From Amycolatopsis sp. CA-126428 (GTDB taxonomy: Bacteria; Actinomycetota; Actinomycetes; Mycobacteriales; Pseudonocardiaceae), in assembly GCF_002904335.1 (NCBI RefSeq), contig NZ_PPHF01000037.1:62001-126000 (forward strand): a DNA stretch of 64,000 bases. Reading direction: 5' to 3'. The notes beneath the pieces are model-generated. The model saw only the letters and a list, made by a program, of their open reading frames with translations. It made no database searches and was not told the DNA's origin. Position 1 is the stretch's first letter. Each line of letters opens with the position of its first letter. A program made the position numbers and the translations under genes. Shown piece by piece: positions 38,260 through 47,100 of the stretch.

Positions 38260-39446
38260 TGCGGCTGCCCGAGGACGTCTACGACGCCGCCGACGCGCGC
38301 CTGGCTGCGGCCGACGCGCGCGTCGCGGCGTCGTACCCGGGGGAGCGACCGGGACGGCAGCCCGTGCACACGGTCTACGTCCCCGCGTCGCGGTACAAGA
38401 CCCGCCTGGTGGCCGACTGGGGCAAGCAGGCGATGCGGGTCTTCATCGAGCACGGCGACCTCCTCGGCGCCGACGCGGAGGTGTACGAACGCGTCCGCGC
38501 GAAGCTGCTGACCGAGCCGATCGAGGACCTGCGGATCGACTTCGAGGACGGCTACGGCCGGGTCGCCGACGACGTCGAGGACGCGGCCGCCCTGGCGGCC
38601 GGGCAGACCCTGGCGACCACCGGCGGCACGCCGTTCTGCGGAATCCGTTTCAAGAGCTTCGAGGCGGCGACGCGCCGGCGCGGCATCCGCACCTTGGACC
38701 TGTTCCTGGGTTCGCTGCTGGACAACGGGCCGCTGCCGCCCGGGTTCGTCGTCACGCTGCCGAAGGTGACGGCCGTGGAGCAGGTCTCGGTCGCTGCGGA
38801 AGTCTTGTCCCGGTTGGAATCCGCGTACGACCTACCCGAGAACACCCTGCGCTTCGAGGTGCAGATCGAGACATCTCAGTCCATTGTGGACCTCGACGGG
38901 ACGTTGTCGGTGGCGCGGATCGTGCACGCCGCTTCGGGTCGCTGTTCGGGACTGCATTACGGCACGTACGACTACAGCGCGGGCCTCGGCATCGCGGCGG
39001 CGTACCAGAGCATGGAGCACCCGGCGGCGGACCTGGCCAAGGGCCTGATGCAGGTTTCGGCGGCGGGAACCGGCGTTCGCCTCTCGGACGGCTCGACGAA
39101 CAAGCTCCCGATCGGCGACGCGCTGCCGATGGCGTGGGCGGAGCACCTCCGGCTGGTCCGCCGGTCGTTGGAGCGGGGCTTCTACCAGGGCTGGGACCTG
39201 CACCCGCATCAGCTGCCGACCCGCTTCGCGGCGACGTACACGTTTTATCGTGCGGAGTTCCCGGAGGCGGTGGAGCGGTTGCGCGCGTACGCGGAGAAGA
39301 CGTCGGGGGGCGTGCTGGACGAACCGGCGACCGCGCAGGCGCTGGCGGTGTACCTGCTGCGAGGTTTGGACTGCGGGGCTCTGGACGAGGGCGAGCTGCC
39401 GTTCGGGCGTCCGGAGCTGGAGAAGTACGCGCTGCGGCTCGCGTGA
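38259..39446 (+). CDS. DUF6986 aldolase/lyase (CitE/HpcH-like fold)
   Basis: 395 residues starting at GTG 38259, one base into the aceB stop. DLRIDFEDGYG (about 89-99) and FEVQIETSQSIVDLDG (about 199-214) correspond to the metal-binding D/E motifs of the HpcH/CitE aldolase-lyase superfamily, and GLHYGTYDYSAGLG follows. Superfamily enzymes make or break C-C bonds at glyoxylate or acetyl-CoA. The tight coupling to malate synthase points to a substrate that yields or uses glyoxylate. The 127 bp after it (39447-39573) contain nothing I can support. Confidence 0.8.
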
Positions 39447-39573
39447 GCAGCCGGCGGGTCTGGCTCGATGGCACCGCCATTTCCGCCTTGACCTCCGACG
39501 TCTCGATCCGGACGTGCGCGAACCGGCTCGGGGTATCGTCCCGGTCCGGCTCTCCAACCGGGCGTTGCTGGAG

Positions 39574-40728
39574 TTACTCACCGAGCCGGGCGCGGTCGGC
39601 CGCGGCCCGGCCCGCGCCCCAGCCTTCGTGGCTGCGCACCGTCACTGACTTGTTCACCACTTCAGGAAAAAGCGTCGTGAACGCCGCGGCCACATTCCTC
39701 TCGTGCGAAGCCAGCACCGGCAGCAGCTCCGGCGCCTGGGCGATCGTCGCTTCCGCCGCCCGTTCGAGCCGCTCGCCGATCCGGGTGGCGTAGGAGACGA
39801 GGAACGACTTGCGGAACGGACGCGAGCGGCCGGCGGGGTCGGCGATCATCGCCCGGGTCGCCTGGATCAGCAGGGACGTCGTCAGCAGCGCGACCGAGTC
39901 GAGGTCGTCCTCGTCGCCGATGACGGTGACGAACTCCCAGCGCGGGTCGAAGACCGCGTGGCAGCGGTTGGCCGTCGCGACCACGTGGACCAGCAGCGAC
40001 TTCGCGTCCGTGTACGGCGTGTCGAGCCAGATCCGGCGGGCCGCCGGCCGATCGGGTGCGGCCTCGGCGCTCTCGACCAGCACGCGGTCGAGGGCGTGGC
40101 GGGTCATCAGTTCCTGCGCCTTCGCCGAAAGCGCCTCCGCCTCCTCCGGGAACGAGCTCGACTCGGCCTTGGCGAGCAGCGCGCGGACCCGGCTCAGCTT
40201 CTTCTCGTCGACGTGCTGCCGGACCGGACGCTCCAGCGGGGTCCCCGGCGCGGGCAGCACGACGGTCAGCGCCGGCAGCGTCTTCAGCAGGCCGAAGGCT
40301 TCGATGACCGCCGCCACCGCCTCGGACGGCGTCAGGATGTGCTTCGCTGCCCACTGCGGGAGGTGCGGCTCGGTCTCCGTCCACCAGCGGACGGCGCCCG
40401 CCGCCTCGAGCTGCTCCCGCCACGCCGGGTGCACGGCGGAGAACTGCCCGGCGTAGGCGGCGAGCGTGTCGAGCAGGTACGAGCCGGCGAATTCGTCCAG
40501 GCGCCGCCGGGCCGCCTGGTGGAGGTCCTCGGGCAGCCAGCCACCCCGGCACGCCCGGTCGATCAGCTGCTGCCCGGTCCGGTCCGCGGCCTCGGCGAGT
40601 TCGGCGGGCAGGGTGAAGCCCGGCGCCAGCAGGTCGGCGTCCCCCGGTGCGGCGGCGAGCAGCGCGTCGCCGAATTCCTCGGCCGTCGCCGGCGGCGGGC
40701 CGACGCGGACCTGCTTGCGCTTGCCCAC
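39574..40728 (-). CDS. DUF2786 domain protein
   Basis: 384 residues. The DUF2786 signature lies in the middle (KKLSRVRALLAKAESSSF followed by EEAEALSAKAQELMTRHAL, about 195-235). It is flanked by an N-terminal helical region and a C-terminal part with WEFVTVIGDEDDLDSVALL. Related proteins are annotated with zinc-peptidase-like or phage links, but no catalytic motif is visible here. GTG 40728 lacks a clear ribosome site. It is divergent from dctA across an inverted repeat. Confidence 0.75.
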   Translation of the reverse strand: MGKRKQVRVGPPPATAEEFGDALLAAAPGDADLLAPGFTLPAELAEAADRTGQQLIDRACRGGWLPEDLHQAARRRLDEFAGSYLLDTLAAYAGQFSAVHPAWREQLEAAGAVRWWTETEPHLPQWAAKHILTPSEAVAAVIEAFGLLKTLPALTVVLPAPGTPLERPVRQHVDEKKLSRVRALLAKAESSSFPEEAEALSAKAQELMTRHALDRVLVESAEAAPDRPAARRIWLDTPYTDAKSLLVHVVATANRCHAVFDPRWEFVTVIGDEDDLDSVALLTTSLLIQATRAMIADPAGRSRPFRKSFLVSYATRIGERLERAAEATIAQAPELLPVLASHERNVAAAFTTLFPEVVNKSVTVRSHEGWGAGRAAADRARLGE

Positions 40729-40742
40729 GCGGCTCAGTCTGC

Positions 40743-40779
40743 CGCAGTGACTTTCCGGGGCGTCGGGTACGTCACTGCG
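40743..40779. promoter_or_regulatory. 9-bp inverted repeat between DUF2786 gene and dctA
   Basis: CGCAGTGAC (40743-40751) and its exact complement GTCACTGCG (40771-40779) are separated by 19 bp. This may be a pair of half-sites for a dimeric regulator or a stem-loop in the leader of dctA. Confidence 0.45.
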
Positions 40780-40821
40780 AGCGTTAACACCGCCGGAACA
40801 TCCGACGCTCAGGGTCCCGCC

Positions 40822-42008
40822 ATGGCGGAGAACAAGAAGCGCTGGTGGACGTCGGTGTTCGTGCAGCTGCTCGTGGCGGTGGTCGCGGGCGTGCTGGTCG
40901 GGCACTTCTGGCCGGTGCTCGGCGCCCAGCTCAAGCCGGTCGGCGACGGCTTCATCCGGCTGATCAAGATGATCATCGCGCCGCTGATCTTCGGTGTCGT
41001 GGTGACCGGGATCGCGGCCGTCGGAGACGTCAAAGCGGTCGGACGAATCGGGCTCAAGGCCATCGTCTACTTCGAGGTCGTCACGACGTTCGCGTTGCTG
41101 TTCGGCCTGGTCGTGGCGAACGTCTTCCGGCCCGGCGCCGGGCCGGACATCAACCCGGCGACGCTCGACCCGCACGCCGTCACCGCCCAGACCAAGGGCG
41201 GGCAGCTGCCGTCGGCCGGGGATTTCCTGCTGCACACCATCCCCGACAGCGTGGTGAACGCGTTCGCGCAGAACCAGCTGCTGCAGGTGCTCGTGTTCGC
41301 GGTGTTCTTCGGGGTCGCGCTCGCCGCGATCGGGCGGGAGCGGGCGCCACTGGTGCTGGACTTCGTGGACCAGGTGCAGCAGATCGTCTTCAAGGTGATG
41401 GGCTGGATCATGCGGGTCGCGCCGCTGGGCGCGTTCGGCGCGATGGCGTTCATCATCGGCCAGTACGGTCTGTCCACATTGGGCACCTACGCGAAGCTGA
41501 TCGCCGCCTGCTACGGCGCGGCCGTGCTCTTCACGCTCGTCCTCGCCGCCATTTCCCGGTTTTACGCCGGGGTTTCGGTCTGGAAGTTCCTCCGCTACGC
41601 GCGGCGACCGGGCTGGTGGTGCCGACCGGGTACTCGTTCAACCTCGACGGCGCGACCATCTACCTCTCGATCAGCACGGTGTTCCTGGCCCAGGCGTTCG
41701 GCGTGGAGATGACGCTCGGCCAGCAGCTGCTGGCGGTGCTGATCCTGATGCTGACGTCGAAGGGCATGGCGGGCGTCCCCGGCTCCAGCTTCCTGGCCCT
41801 GTCGGCGACGGCCGCGGCGATCGGCGCGTTCCCGGTGGCGGGCGTGGCCCTGCTGCTGGGCGCGGACCGCCTGATGGACTCGATGCGCGTGTTCGTCAAC
41901 CTGCTCGGCAACTGCGTGGCGACGTTCGTGGTGGCCAAGTCCGAGGGCCGGCTGGACCGGGACAAGCTGCGGGAGACCCTCGAAGGAGCGACGCCGGTCG
42001 CGGCCTGA
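40822..42008 (+). pseudogene. dctA: C4-dicarboxylate/cation symporter (DctA), disrupted by internal deletion
   Basis: The gene starts at ATG 40822 in frame 1 and is normal to about 41598 (GVSVWKFLRY). It then continues in frame 3 from TGLVVPTGYSFNLDGATIYL to the TGA at 42006-42008. About 30-35 family residues that normally lie between these points, including the serine-rich GTSSSESALP re-entrant loop needed for transport, are missing. The remaining DNA is out of frame, so the lost length is 3n+1 bp (about 100 bp). Read straight, frame 1 ends at 41712 with nonsense sequence. An assembly error is possible; otherwise it is a recent loss of function, since both halves remain well conserved. Confidence 0.85.
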
Positions 42009-42044
42009 CCGTCACCTTCCGGGCGGCGGGCCCGTCGGGAAGGC

Positions 42045-42371
42045 ATGCACCCTGCCACGGTTCTCGTCACGATCGCGCTCAACGCGGGCATCGGCCTCGC
42101 GGACCTGCTGAAGGCGCGGTTCGTCCTCGCCACCTCGGCCGCCGTCGACGTTCCGCCGAGCTGGCTTCCCGCTCTCGGCACACTGAAGCTCGCCGGTGCG
42201 GCCGGGCTGCTCCTCGGCCTGCTCGGCGTTCCGGTCCTCGGCGTGGCGGCGGCGATCGGCCTGACCTTGTACTACCTCGGGGCGATCGCCGCCCACGTCC
42301 GCGCCCGCCGGTTCGCCACCGGCGCGGTGCCGGCGGTCTTCCTCGGGCTCGCGGTGGCGACGGTGGTCTGA
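42045..42371 (+). CDS. DoxX-family membrane protein
   Basis: 108 residues with four predicted helices. The pattern LALNAGIGLADLLKARFV-like start, LPALGTLKLAGAAGLLLGLLG and YYLGAIAAHVRARR fits small DoxX-like proteins, which are of unsettled function (some link to thiol or sulfur stress). GGGAAGG lies directly before ATG 42045. It is convergent with the MarR gene and separated from it by 22 bp. Confidence 0.8.
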   Translation: MHPATVLVTIALNAGIGLADLLKARFVLATSAAVDVPPSWLPALGTLKLAGAAGLLLGLLGVPVLGVAAAIGLTLYYLGAIAAHVRARRFATGAVPAVFLGLAVATVV

Positions 42372-42393
42372 CGCAGCGGTCTGACGCAGTGGC

Positions 42394-42882
42394 TTAGCGC
42401 AGCCGCGGGAGCGCGTCCCGGGCGAAGTGGCTCAACGTCCGCAGGTCGGCGGCCAACCGCTCCCGGTGGTCCTCGGGCAGCGGCCCGAAGAAGAACTGCT
42501 CGACGTTCTCGACGTGCACGCGGCTGGCCCGCACGGTCGTCTCCTCGCCGAGCGCGGTCAGCCGGACGAGCTGGACCCGCCGGTCGCTCGGGGAAGCGGT
42601 GCGGGTCACCAGCCCGATCGCGACCATCCGGTCGACCAGCCGGGTCGCCCCGCCGGTGGTGAGCACCTGCTCCTGTGCGATCGAGCGCATGGTCAGCCCG
42701 TCTTCACCGGTGCGGCCCACGAGCAGCAGGACCTCGTACATCAGGTGCGTGATCCCGCATTCGCGCTCCAGCGCCCGCCCGAGCAGGTACCCGAGCCGGT
42801 GCGCCGCGCCCTGCAGCCACCCGAAGGCCAGCACGCGGACGTCGTCCGCCGCCTGCCGGGCCGAAGCGATGTCGGGGTCCAC
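42394..42882 (-). CDS. MarR-family regulator
   Basis: 162 residues. The winged helix lies at about 50-115, with LTMRSIAQEQVLTTGGATRLVDRMVAIGLVTR and the wing SPSDRRVQLVRLT. The start GTG 42882 is supported by GGAGG 8 nt upstream. It may control its own gene; the nearest candidate target, DoxX, is convergent, so no clear partner is visible. Confidence 0.85.
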   Translation of the reverse strand: MDPDIASARQAADDVRVLAFGWLQGAAHRLGYLLGRALERECGITHLMYEVLLLVGRTGEDGLTMRSIAQEQVLTTGGATRLVDRMVAIGLVTRTASPSDRRVQLVRLTALGEETTVRASRVHVENVEQFFFGPLPEDHRERLAADLRTLSHFARDALPRLR

Positions 42883-42987
42883 GCCCTCATCCTCCCCCCG
42901 GACCCCGGCCACGCAACGCGCAACGGCGGCCGATGGGGTGCGAGGCACGCCCCCTGCGCCGAGCGGGCGAGCGGGCGTTCGGCAGCT

Positions 42988-44310
42988 CTAGTCGCCGGCG
43001 CGCAACGCGAGGTACACGTCGAGCTGATCGGTGAACTCCGTCAGGTCCGTTCCCAGCAGCTCGCCGGCCCGCCCGATCCGGTACCGCAGCGTGTTGACGT
43101 GGACGTGCAACGCCTTCGCCGCCCGGGTCGGCGAGCCCGAGCACTCCAGGAACACCCGGACCGTGTGCACGAGATCCGTGTGCTGCTCCGCGTCGTAAGC
43201 CAGCAACGGCCCGAGCACCCGGCGGCGCAGGGCCGCGCGCACCCCCGCCGGCGCCCCGGCGAGCAGCAGCTCGTGCGCATCCACTTCACCGGCCCGGATC
43301 ACCGCCACCCGGCCCGGCCGCCGGGCCGCCACCTCCACCGCGTACCGCGCGCTCTCCGCCGCCTCGTCGCGCGGGCCCGCATCGCTGACGCCGCAGACGA
43401 TCCGCTTCGCCCGGAGCAATGGTTCTACAATGGACAACTCGGCCGGTGCGGGCCGCAGCGCGGTCGCCGCGTACGACGTTTCCCCGGCGGATTCGAGCAG
43501 CAGCGCGCCCGGCAGCCATTCGCCCAGGACGTCCCGGCTCTCGTCGCTGCCTTCGGTCCGCAACCCGACGACGCACACCTCGCCGGGCAGCTCGGCGGCC
43601 GAAGGAACCGCCCGTGCCCGCGTGACCCCGACGAGCCCCGCCACCTCCTCGGCCAGCTCGGCCTGCGCGGTGCTCAGCGGCCCGCCCACGGCGATCAGCC
43701 ACGGCACCGCGTGCCGCCCCTCGACCGGGACCAGCGTCAGCGGCCCCGGCTCGCGGGCCGCGTACCGGCGGACGACGTCCTCGGGCGGCATCGGCAGCGC
43801 GGCCGTCCCCGCGATCAGCCGGCCGAAGCCCGACAGCACCCAGCAGGGCAGCCCGAGTTCCGCCGCCGCGCGGTCCAGCAGCGTCTCGACCGGCGCCTCC
43901 GCGGCCGCCTGCAAACGTTTGCGCGCGCTGTCGGACGCGGCGGCCAGCGCCAGCACGACCTGCTCGGTGATCACCGAGAACGACAGGTCGGGCGGCACTT
44001 CCAGCAGCGGGATCCGGTGCCGGACGCAGGCGTCGACGACGTCGTCCGGGATGCCGCCCGAGTCGGCGCCGGACGCCGCCAGCGCCGCCGCGCCCGCGCG
44101 GGCCAGCGCGGCCACGAACGGCTCGGCGTCACCCGGGGCGTGCCACCACAGCAGGCCGGAAAGCACCAGCTCACCGGCCGACAGGTACCGTCCGGGGTCG
44201 GACAGTTCCGTGACGTAGATGCGCGTCACCGGCCGGTCGAGCAGGTCGGTCCCGGCCCGGGGGCGCAGCCGCAGCCCGGGCAGGCCCAGCAGTGTTTTCA
44301 CGGTCGTCAT
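42988..44310 (-). CDS. PucR-family regulator of purine catabolism
   Basis: 440 residues. The N-terminal PucR domain (about 1-120) opens with TVKTLLGLPGLRLRPRAGTDLLDRPV. A GGDEF-like CdaR middle region follows, and the C-terminal helix-turn-helix (HTH_30, about 385-435) contains TRAAKALHVHVNTLRYRI. It is divergent from the xanthine dehydrogenase operon with a 122-bp gap, as expected for a PucR-type regulator of purine use. ATG 44310 has no ribosome site; a GTG 27 bp upstream is the alternative. Confidence 0.88.
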   Translation of the reverse strand: MTTVKTLLGLPGLRLRPRAGTDLLDRPVTRIYVTELSDPGRYLSAGELVLSGLLWWHAPGDAEPFVAALARAGAAALAASGADSGGIPDDVVDACVRHRIPLLEVPPDLSFSVITEQVVLALAAASDSARKRLQAAAEAPVETLLDRAAAELGLPCWVLSGFGRLIAGTAALPMPPEDVVRRYAAREPGPLTLVPVEGRHAVPWLIAVGGPLSTAQAELAEEVAGLVGVTRARAVPSAAELPGEVCVVGLRTEGSDESRDVLGEWLPGALLLESAGETSYAATALRPAPAELSIVEPLLRAKRIVCGVSDAGPRDEAAESARYAVEVAARRPGRVAVIRAGEVDAHELLLAGAPAGVRAALRRRVLGPLLAYDAEQHTDLVHTVRVFLECSGSPTRAAKALHVHVNTLRYRIGRAGELLGTDLTEFTDQLDVYLALRAGD

Positions 44311-44432
44311 GAGGCTTGTAGGAAAGCACAAACGCACCCCGGTCCGCTGCTGCGCGTTTCATGCGTGGCGCCGTTGCCGCCCGGCGGTGATCCGTCGTCT
44401 ACTGGTCTATCGTCCTCACGAAGGAGCAGCCA

Positions 44433-45305
44433 GTGGAGTTCCTGCGTCCCACGACGCTCGCCGAGGCCCTCGCCGTGAAGGCCGAGCGGCCGGACGCCGT
44501 GCCGATCGCCGGCGGCACCGACGTCATGGTCGAGCTGAACTTCGACCACCGGCGCCCGGAGGCCCTGCTCGACCTGACCCGGGTCGGCGAGCTGGCGGAG
44601 TGGTCCACTGTGGACCACTCGGACGGCACGGTCCGGCTCGGCGCCGGTGTCCCGTACTCCCGGGTCATCACCGAACTGGGTGAATCCGTGCCGGCCCTGG
44701 CCATGGCCTCGCGCACGGTCGGGTCCCCGCAGATCCGCAACCGCGGCACGGTCGGCGGCAACCTCGGCGCCGCGTCCCCCGCCGGGGACACCCACCCGGT
44801 GCTGCTCGCCCTGGACGCGCGGGTCGAGGTGGCCTCGGTGCGGGGGAGCCGCCTGCTGGACGCGGCGGAGTTCTACGTCGGCGTGAAACGGCACGCACTG
44901 GCTCCGGACGAGCTGATCACCGCCGTCCACCTGCCCGCGCACGCCGGGCCGCAGCAGTTCGCCAAGGTCGGCACGCGCAACGCGATGGTCATCGCGGTCT
45001 GCTCGTTCGCGATCTCGCTCCGGCAAGGCAAGGTGGGCGCCGCCATCGGCTCGGCCGCGCCGACCCCGCGCCACGCCCGGGACGCCGAGGATTTCCTGGC
45101 CGCCGAGCTGCCGTGGACGTCGTCCGAGCCGCTGCCGGACTCCCTGAAACGCCGCTTCGGCGACCTGGTCGCCGCGGCCGCCGAGCCGATCGACGACGTC
45201 CGGGGCAGCGCCGCGTATCGGAAGCACGCGCTCGGGGTACTAGCGCGGCGTACGTTGACTTGGGCCTGGGAAGAACACCGGACGGGAGTGCGCGCATGCG
45301 CCTGA
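44433..45305 (+). CDS. xdhB: Xanthine dehydrogenase, FAD-binding subunit
   Basis: 290 residues of the CO-dehydrogenase flavoprotein/XdhB type. The FAD-binding blocks are PIAGGTDVMVELN (about 24-36) and TVGSPQIRNRGTVGGNLGAASPAGD (about 95-119). It passes electrons from the iron-sulfur subunit to NAD+ or another acceptor. AAGGAG lies 6 nt before GTG 44433. A possible -10 element TATCGT at 44408-44413 is weakly supported. It overlaps the iron-sulfur subunit gene by 10 bp. Confidence 0.93.
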   Translation: MEFLRPTTLAEALAVKAERPDAVPIAGGTDVMVELNFDHRRPEALLDLTRVGELAEWSTVDHSDGTVRLGAGVPYSRVITELGESVPALAMASRTVGSPQIRNRGTVGGNLGAASPAGDTHPVLLALDARVEVASVRGSRLLDAAEFYVGVKRHALAPDELITAVHLPAHAGPQQFAKVGTRNAMVIAVCSFAISLRQGKVGAAIGSAAPTPRHARDAEDFLAAELPWTSSEPLPDSLKRRFGDLVAAAAEPIDDVRGSAAYRKHALGVLARRTLTWAWEEHRTGVRACA

Positions 45306-45763
45306 ATGTCACGATCAACGGCGAGCCGCGGCAGGCGGACGACGTCTGGGAAGGCGAAAGCCTGCTCTACGTACTGCGCGAACGACTCGGCCTGCCGGGT
45401 TCGAAAAACGCCTGCGAACAGGGCGAATGCGGGTCGTGCACGGTCTACCTCGACGACGTCCCGGTGTGCGCCTGCCTGGTCGCGGCCGGGCAGGCCGAGG
45501 GCCGCGTGGTGCGCACGGTGGAGGGACTGGCCGACGGCGACACCCTCGACCCGGTCCAGCAGTCCTTTGTGGACGCCGGCGCGGTCCAGTGCGGGTTCTG
45601 CACGCCGGGGCTGGTCGTCGCGGCGCACGACCTGCTGAACCGCGTCCCCGACCCGTCCGACGAGGAGATCCGCGAAGCCCTGGCGGGCAACCTCTGCCGC
45701 TGCACCGGCTACGAGAAGATCCTCGACGCGGTGCGCGCGGCGGCGAAGGAGGGGGTCGCGTGA
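45296..45763 (+). CDS. xdhC: Xanthine dehydrogenase, 2Fe-2S subunit
   Basis: 155 residues with two [2Fe-2S] domains. The plant-ferredoxin-like one has C40, C45, C48 and C60; the helical one has CGFCTPG and CRCTGY in the second half. All eight cluster cysteines are present. ATG 45296 lies inside the xdhB 3' end. The stop overlaps the following GTG by 4 bp. Confidence 0.95.
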   Translation: MRLNVTINGEPRQADDVWEGESLLYVLRERLGLPGSKNACEQGECGSCTVYLDDVPVCACLVAAGQAEGRVVRTVEGLADGDTLDPVQQSFVDAGAVQCGFCTPGLVVAAHDLLNRVPDPSDEEIREALAGNLCRCTGYEKILDAVRAAAKEGVA

Positions 45764-47100
45764 GGACGCTCATCGCGAACGCGGCCATCGCCACCGTCAC
45801 CGGCGAGGAGTACGCGAGCGGGCACGTCGTCGTCGAGAACGACCGGATCGCCGCGGTCGGCGAAGGCGTGTACACCGGCGAGTTCGACGAACGCGTCGAG
45901 GCCGGAGGCTGCCTGATCACGCCGGGGCTGATCAACACCCACCACCACCTCTACCAGTGGGCGACCCGCGGGATGGCCGCCGACCACACGCTCTTCGAGT
46001 GGCTGGTCGCGCTCTACCCGGTCTGGAGCCGTCTCGACGCCGAGATCACGCACGCCGCGGGCACCGCCGGGATGGCGCGGCTGGCGCTGACCGGCTGCAC
46101 CACCGTCGCCGACCACCACTACGTCTTCCCGCGCGACGGCGGTGACCAGGTCGCGGCGCTGGCCGCGGCCCGCCAGCGCATCGGCGTCCGGCTGCACGTG
46201 GTGCGCGGGTCGATGGACCGCGGCGAGTCCGACGGCGGCCTGCCGCCGGACAACCTGGTCGAGTCGACCGAGGACGCGCTGACCGGGACCGAAGCGGCGA
46301 TCGACCGCTTCCACGACGACTCCGCGGGGGCCCACCTGCAGATCGCCGCCGGCCCGTGTTCGCCGTTCTCGGTCACCGAGCGGCTGATGTCCGGCGCGGC
46401 CGAGCTGGCCCGCCGCAAGGGCGTCCGGCTCCACACCCATCTGGCCGAGACGCTCGACGAGGAGAAGCAGTGCCTCGCCGAAGTCGGCTGCACCCCCGCC
46501 GAGTACGCCGACAAGCTCGGCTGGCTCGCCGACGACGTCTGGCTCGCGCACACTATCCACCTCGCGCCCGAGGCGATCCGCCGCTTCGGCGCCACCGGCA
46601 CCGGGTCGGCGCACTGCCCGACGTCCAACGGCCGCATCGGCGCCGGCATCGCGCCCGTCCGGGACCTGCTGGACGCCGGGGTGCCGGTCGGCCTGGGGGC
46701 CGACGGCGCCGCGTCCAACGAATCCGGCGGTCTCGGCGAAGAGCTGCACCAGTCGCTGCTGCAGGCCCGCCAGCGCGGCGGCCCGCGCGGGCTGACCACG
46801 CGCGAAGCGCTGTGGATGGGCACGATGGGCGGCGCCCGCTGCCTCGGCCGCGCGGACGACCTGGGCTCCCTGGAACCCGGGAAGCTCGCCGACCTGGCCG
46901 TCTGGGACCTGACCGGGCTGAACCACGCCGGCATCACCGACCCGGTCGCCGCGCTGGTGCTCGGCACCACGCCGCCGCTGCGCCGGCTGTTCGTCGGCGG
47001 CAAGGCCGTCGTCGAGGACGGCACCCTGCGCGAAGCCGACGAGTCCGCCGTCGCCCGCGAGCTGGCCGCCGCGAGCGCCCGGTTGCGGGAGGGCAGATGA
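45760..47100 (+). CDS. 8-oxoguanine deaminase-like amidohydrolase
   Basis: 446 residues, of the amidohydrolase superfamily (TrzN/AtzA/8-oxoguanine deaminase group). Metal ligands lie in NTHHHLYQ (about 59-66), HTHLAET (about 226) and SAHCPTSN, with GLGADGAASNES carrying the catalytic aspartate. 8-Oxoguanine deamination yields urate. Guanine deaminase or a triazine-type hydrolase are alternatives, but the position between the xdh subunits favours an oxidised purine. GTG 45760 overlaps xdhC, and the stop overlaps xdhA by 4 bp. Confidence 0.85.
   Translation: MRTLIANAAIATVTGEEYASGHVVVENDRIAAVGEGVYTGEFDERVEAGGCLITPGLINTHHHLYQWATRGMAADHTLFEWLVALYPVWSRLDAEITHAAGTAGMARLALTGCTTVADHHYVFPRDGGDQVAALAAARQRIGVRLHVVRGSMDRGESDGGLPPDNLVESTEDALTGTEAAIDRFHDDSAGAHLQIAAGPCSPFSVTERLMSGAAELARRKGVRLHTHLAETLDEEKQCLAEVGCTPAEYADKLGWLADDVWLAHTIHLAPEAIRRFGATGTGSAHCPTSNGRIGAGIAPVRDLLDAGVPVGLGADGAASNESGGLGEELHQSLLQARQRGGPRGLTTREALWMGTMGGARCLGRADDLGSLEPGKLADLAVWDLTGLNHAGITDPVAALVLGTTPPLRRLFVGGKAVVEDGTLREADESAVARELAAASARLREGR

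Noticed and set aside
39447..39573. Possible small gene between the DUF6986 and DUF2786 genes
   Set aside because: Open frames here are short continuations or shadows of neighbouring genes with no start signal.
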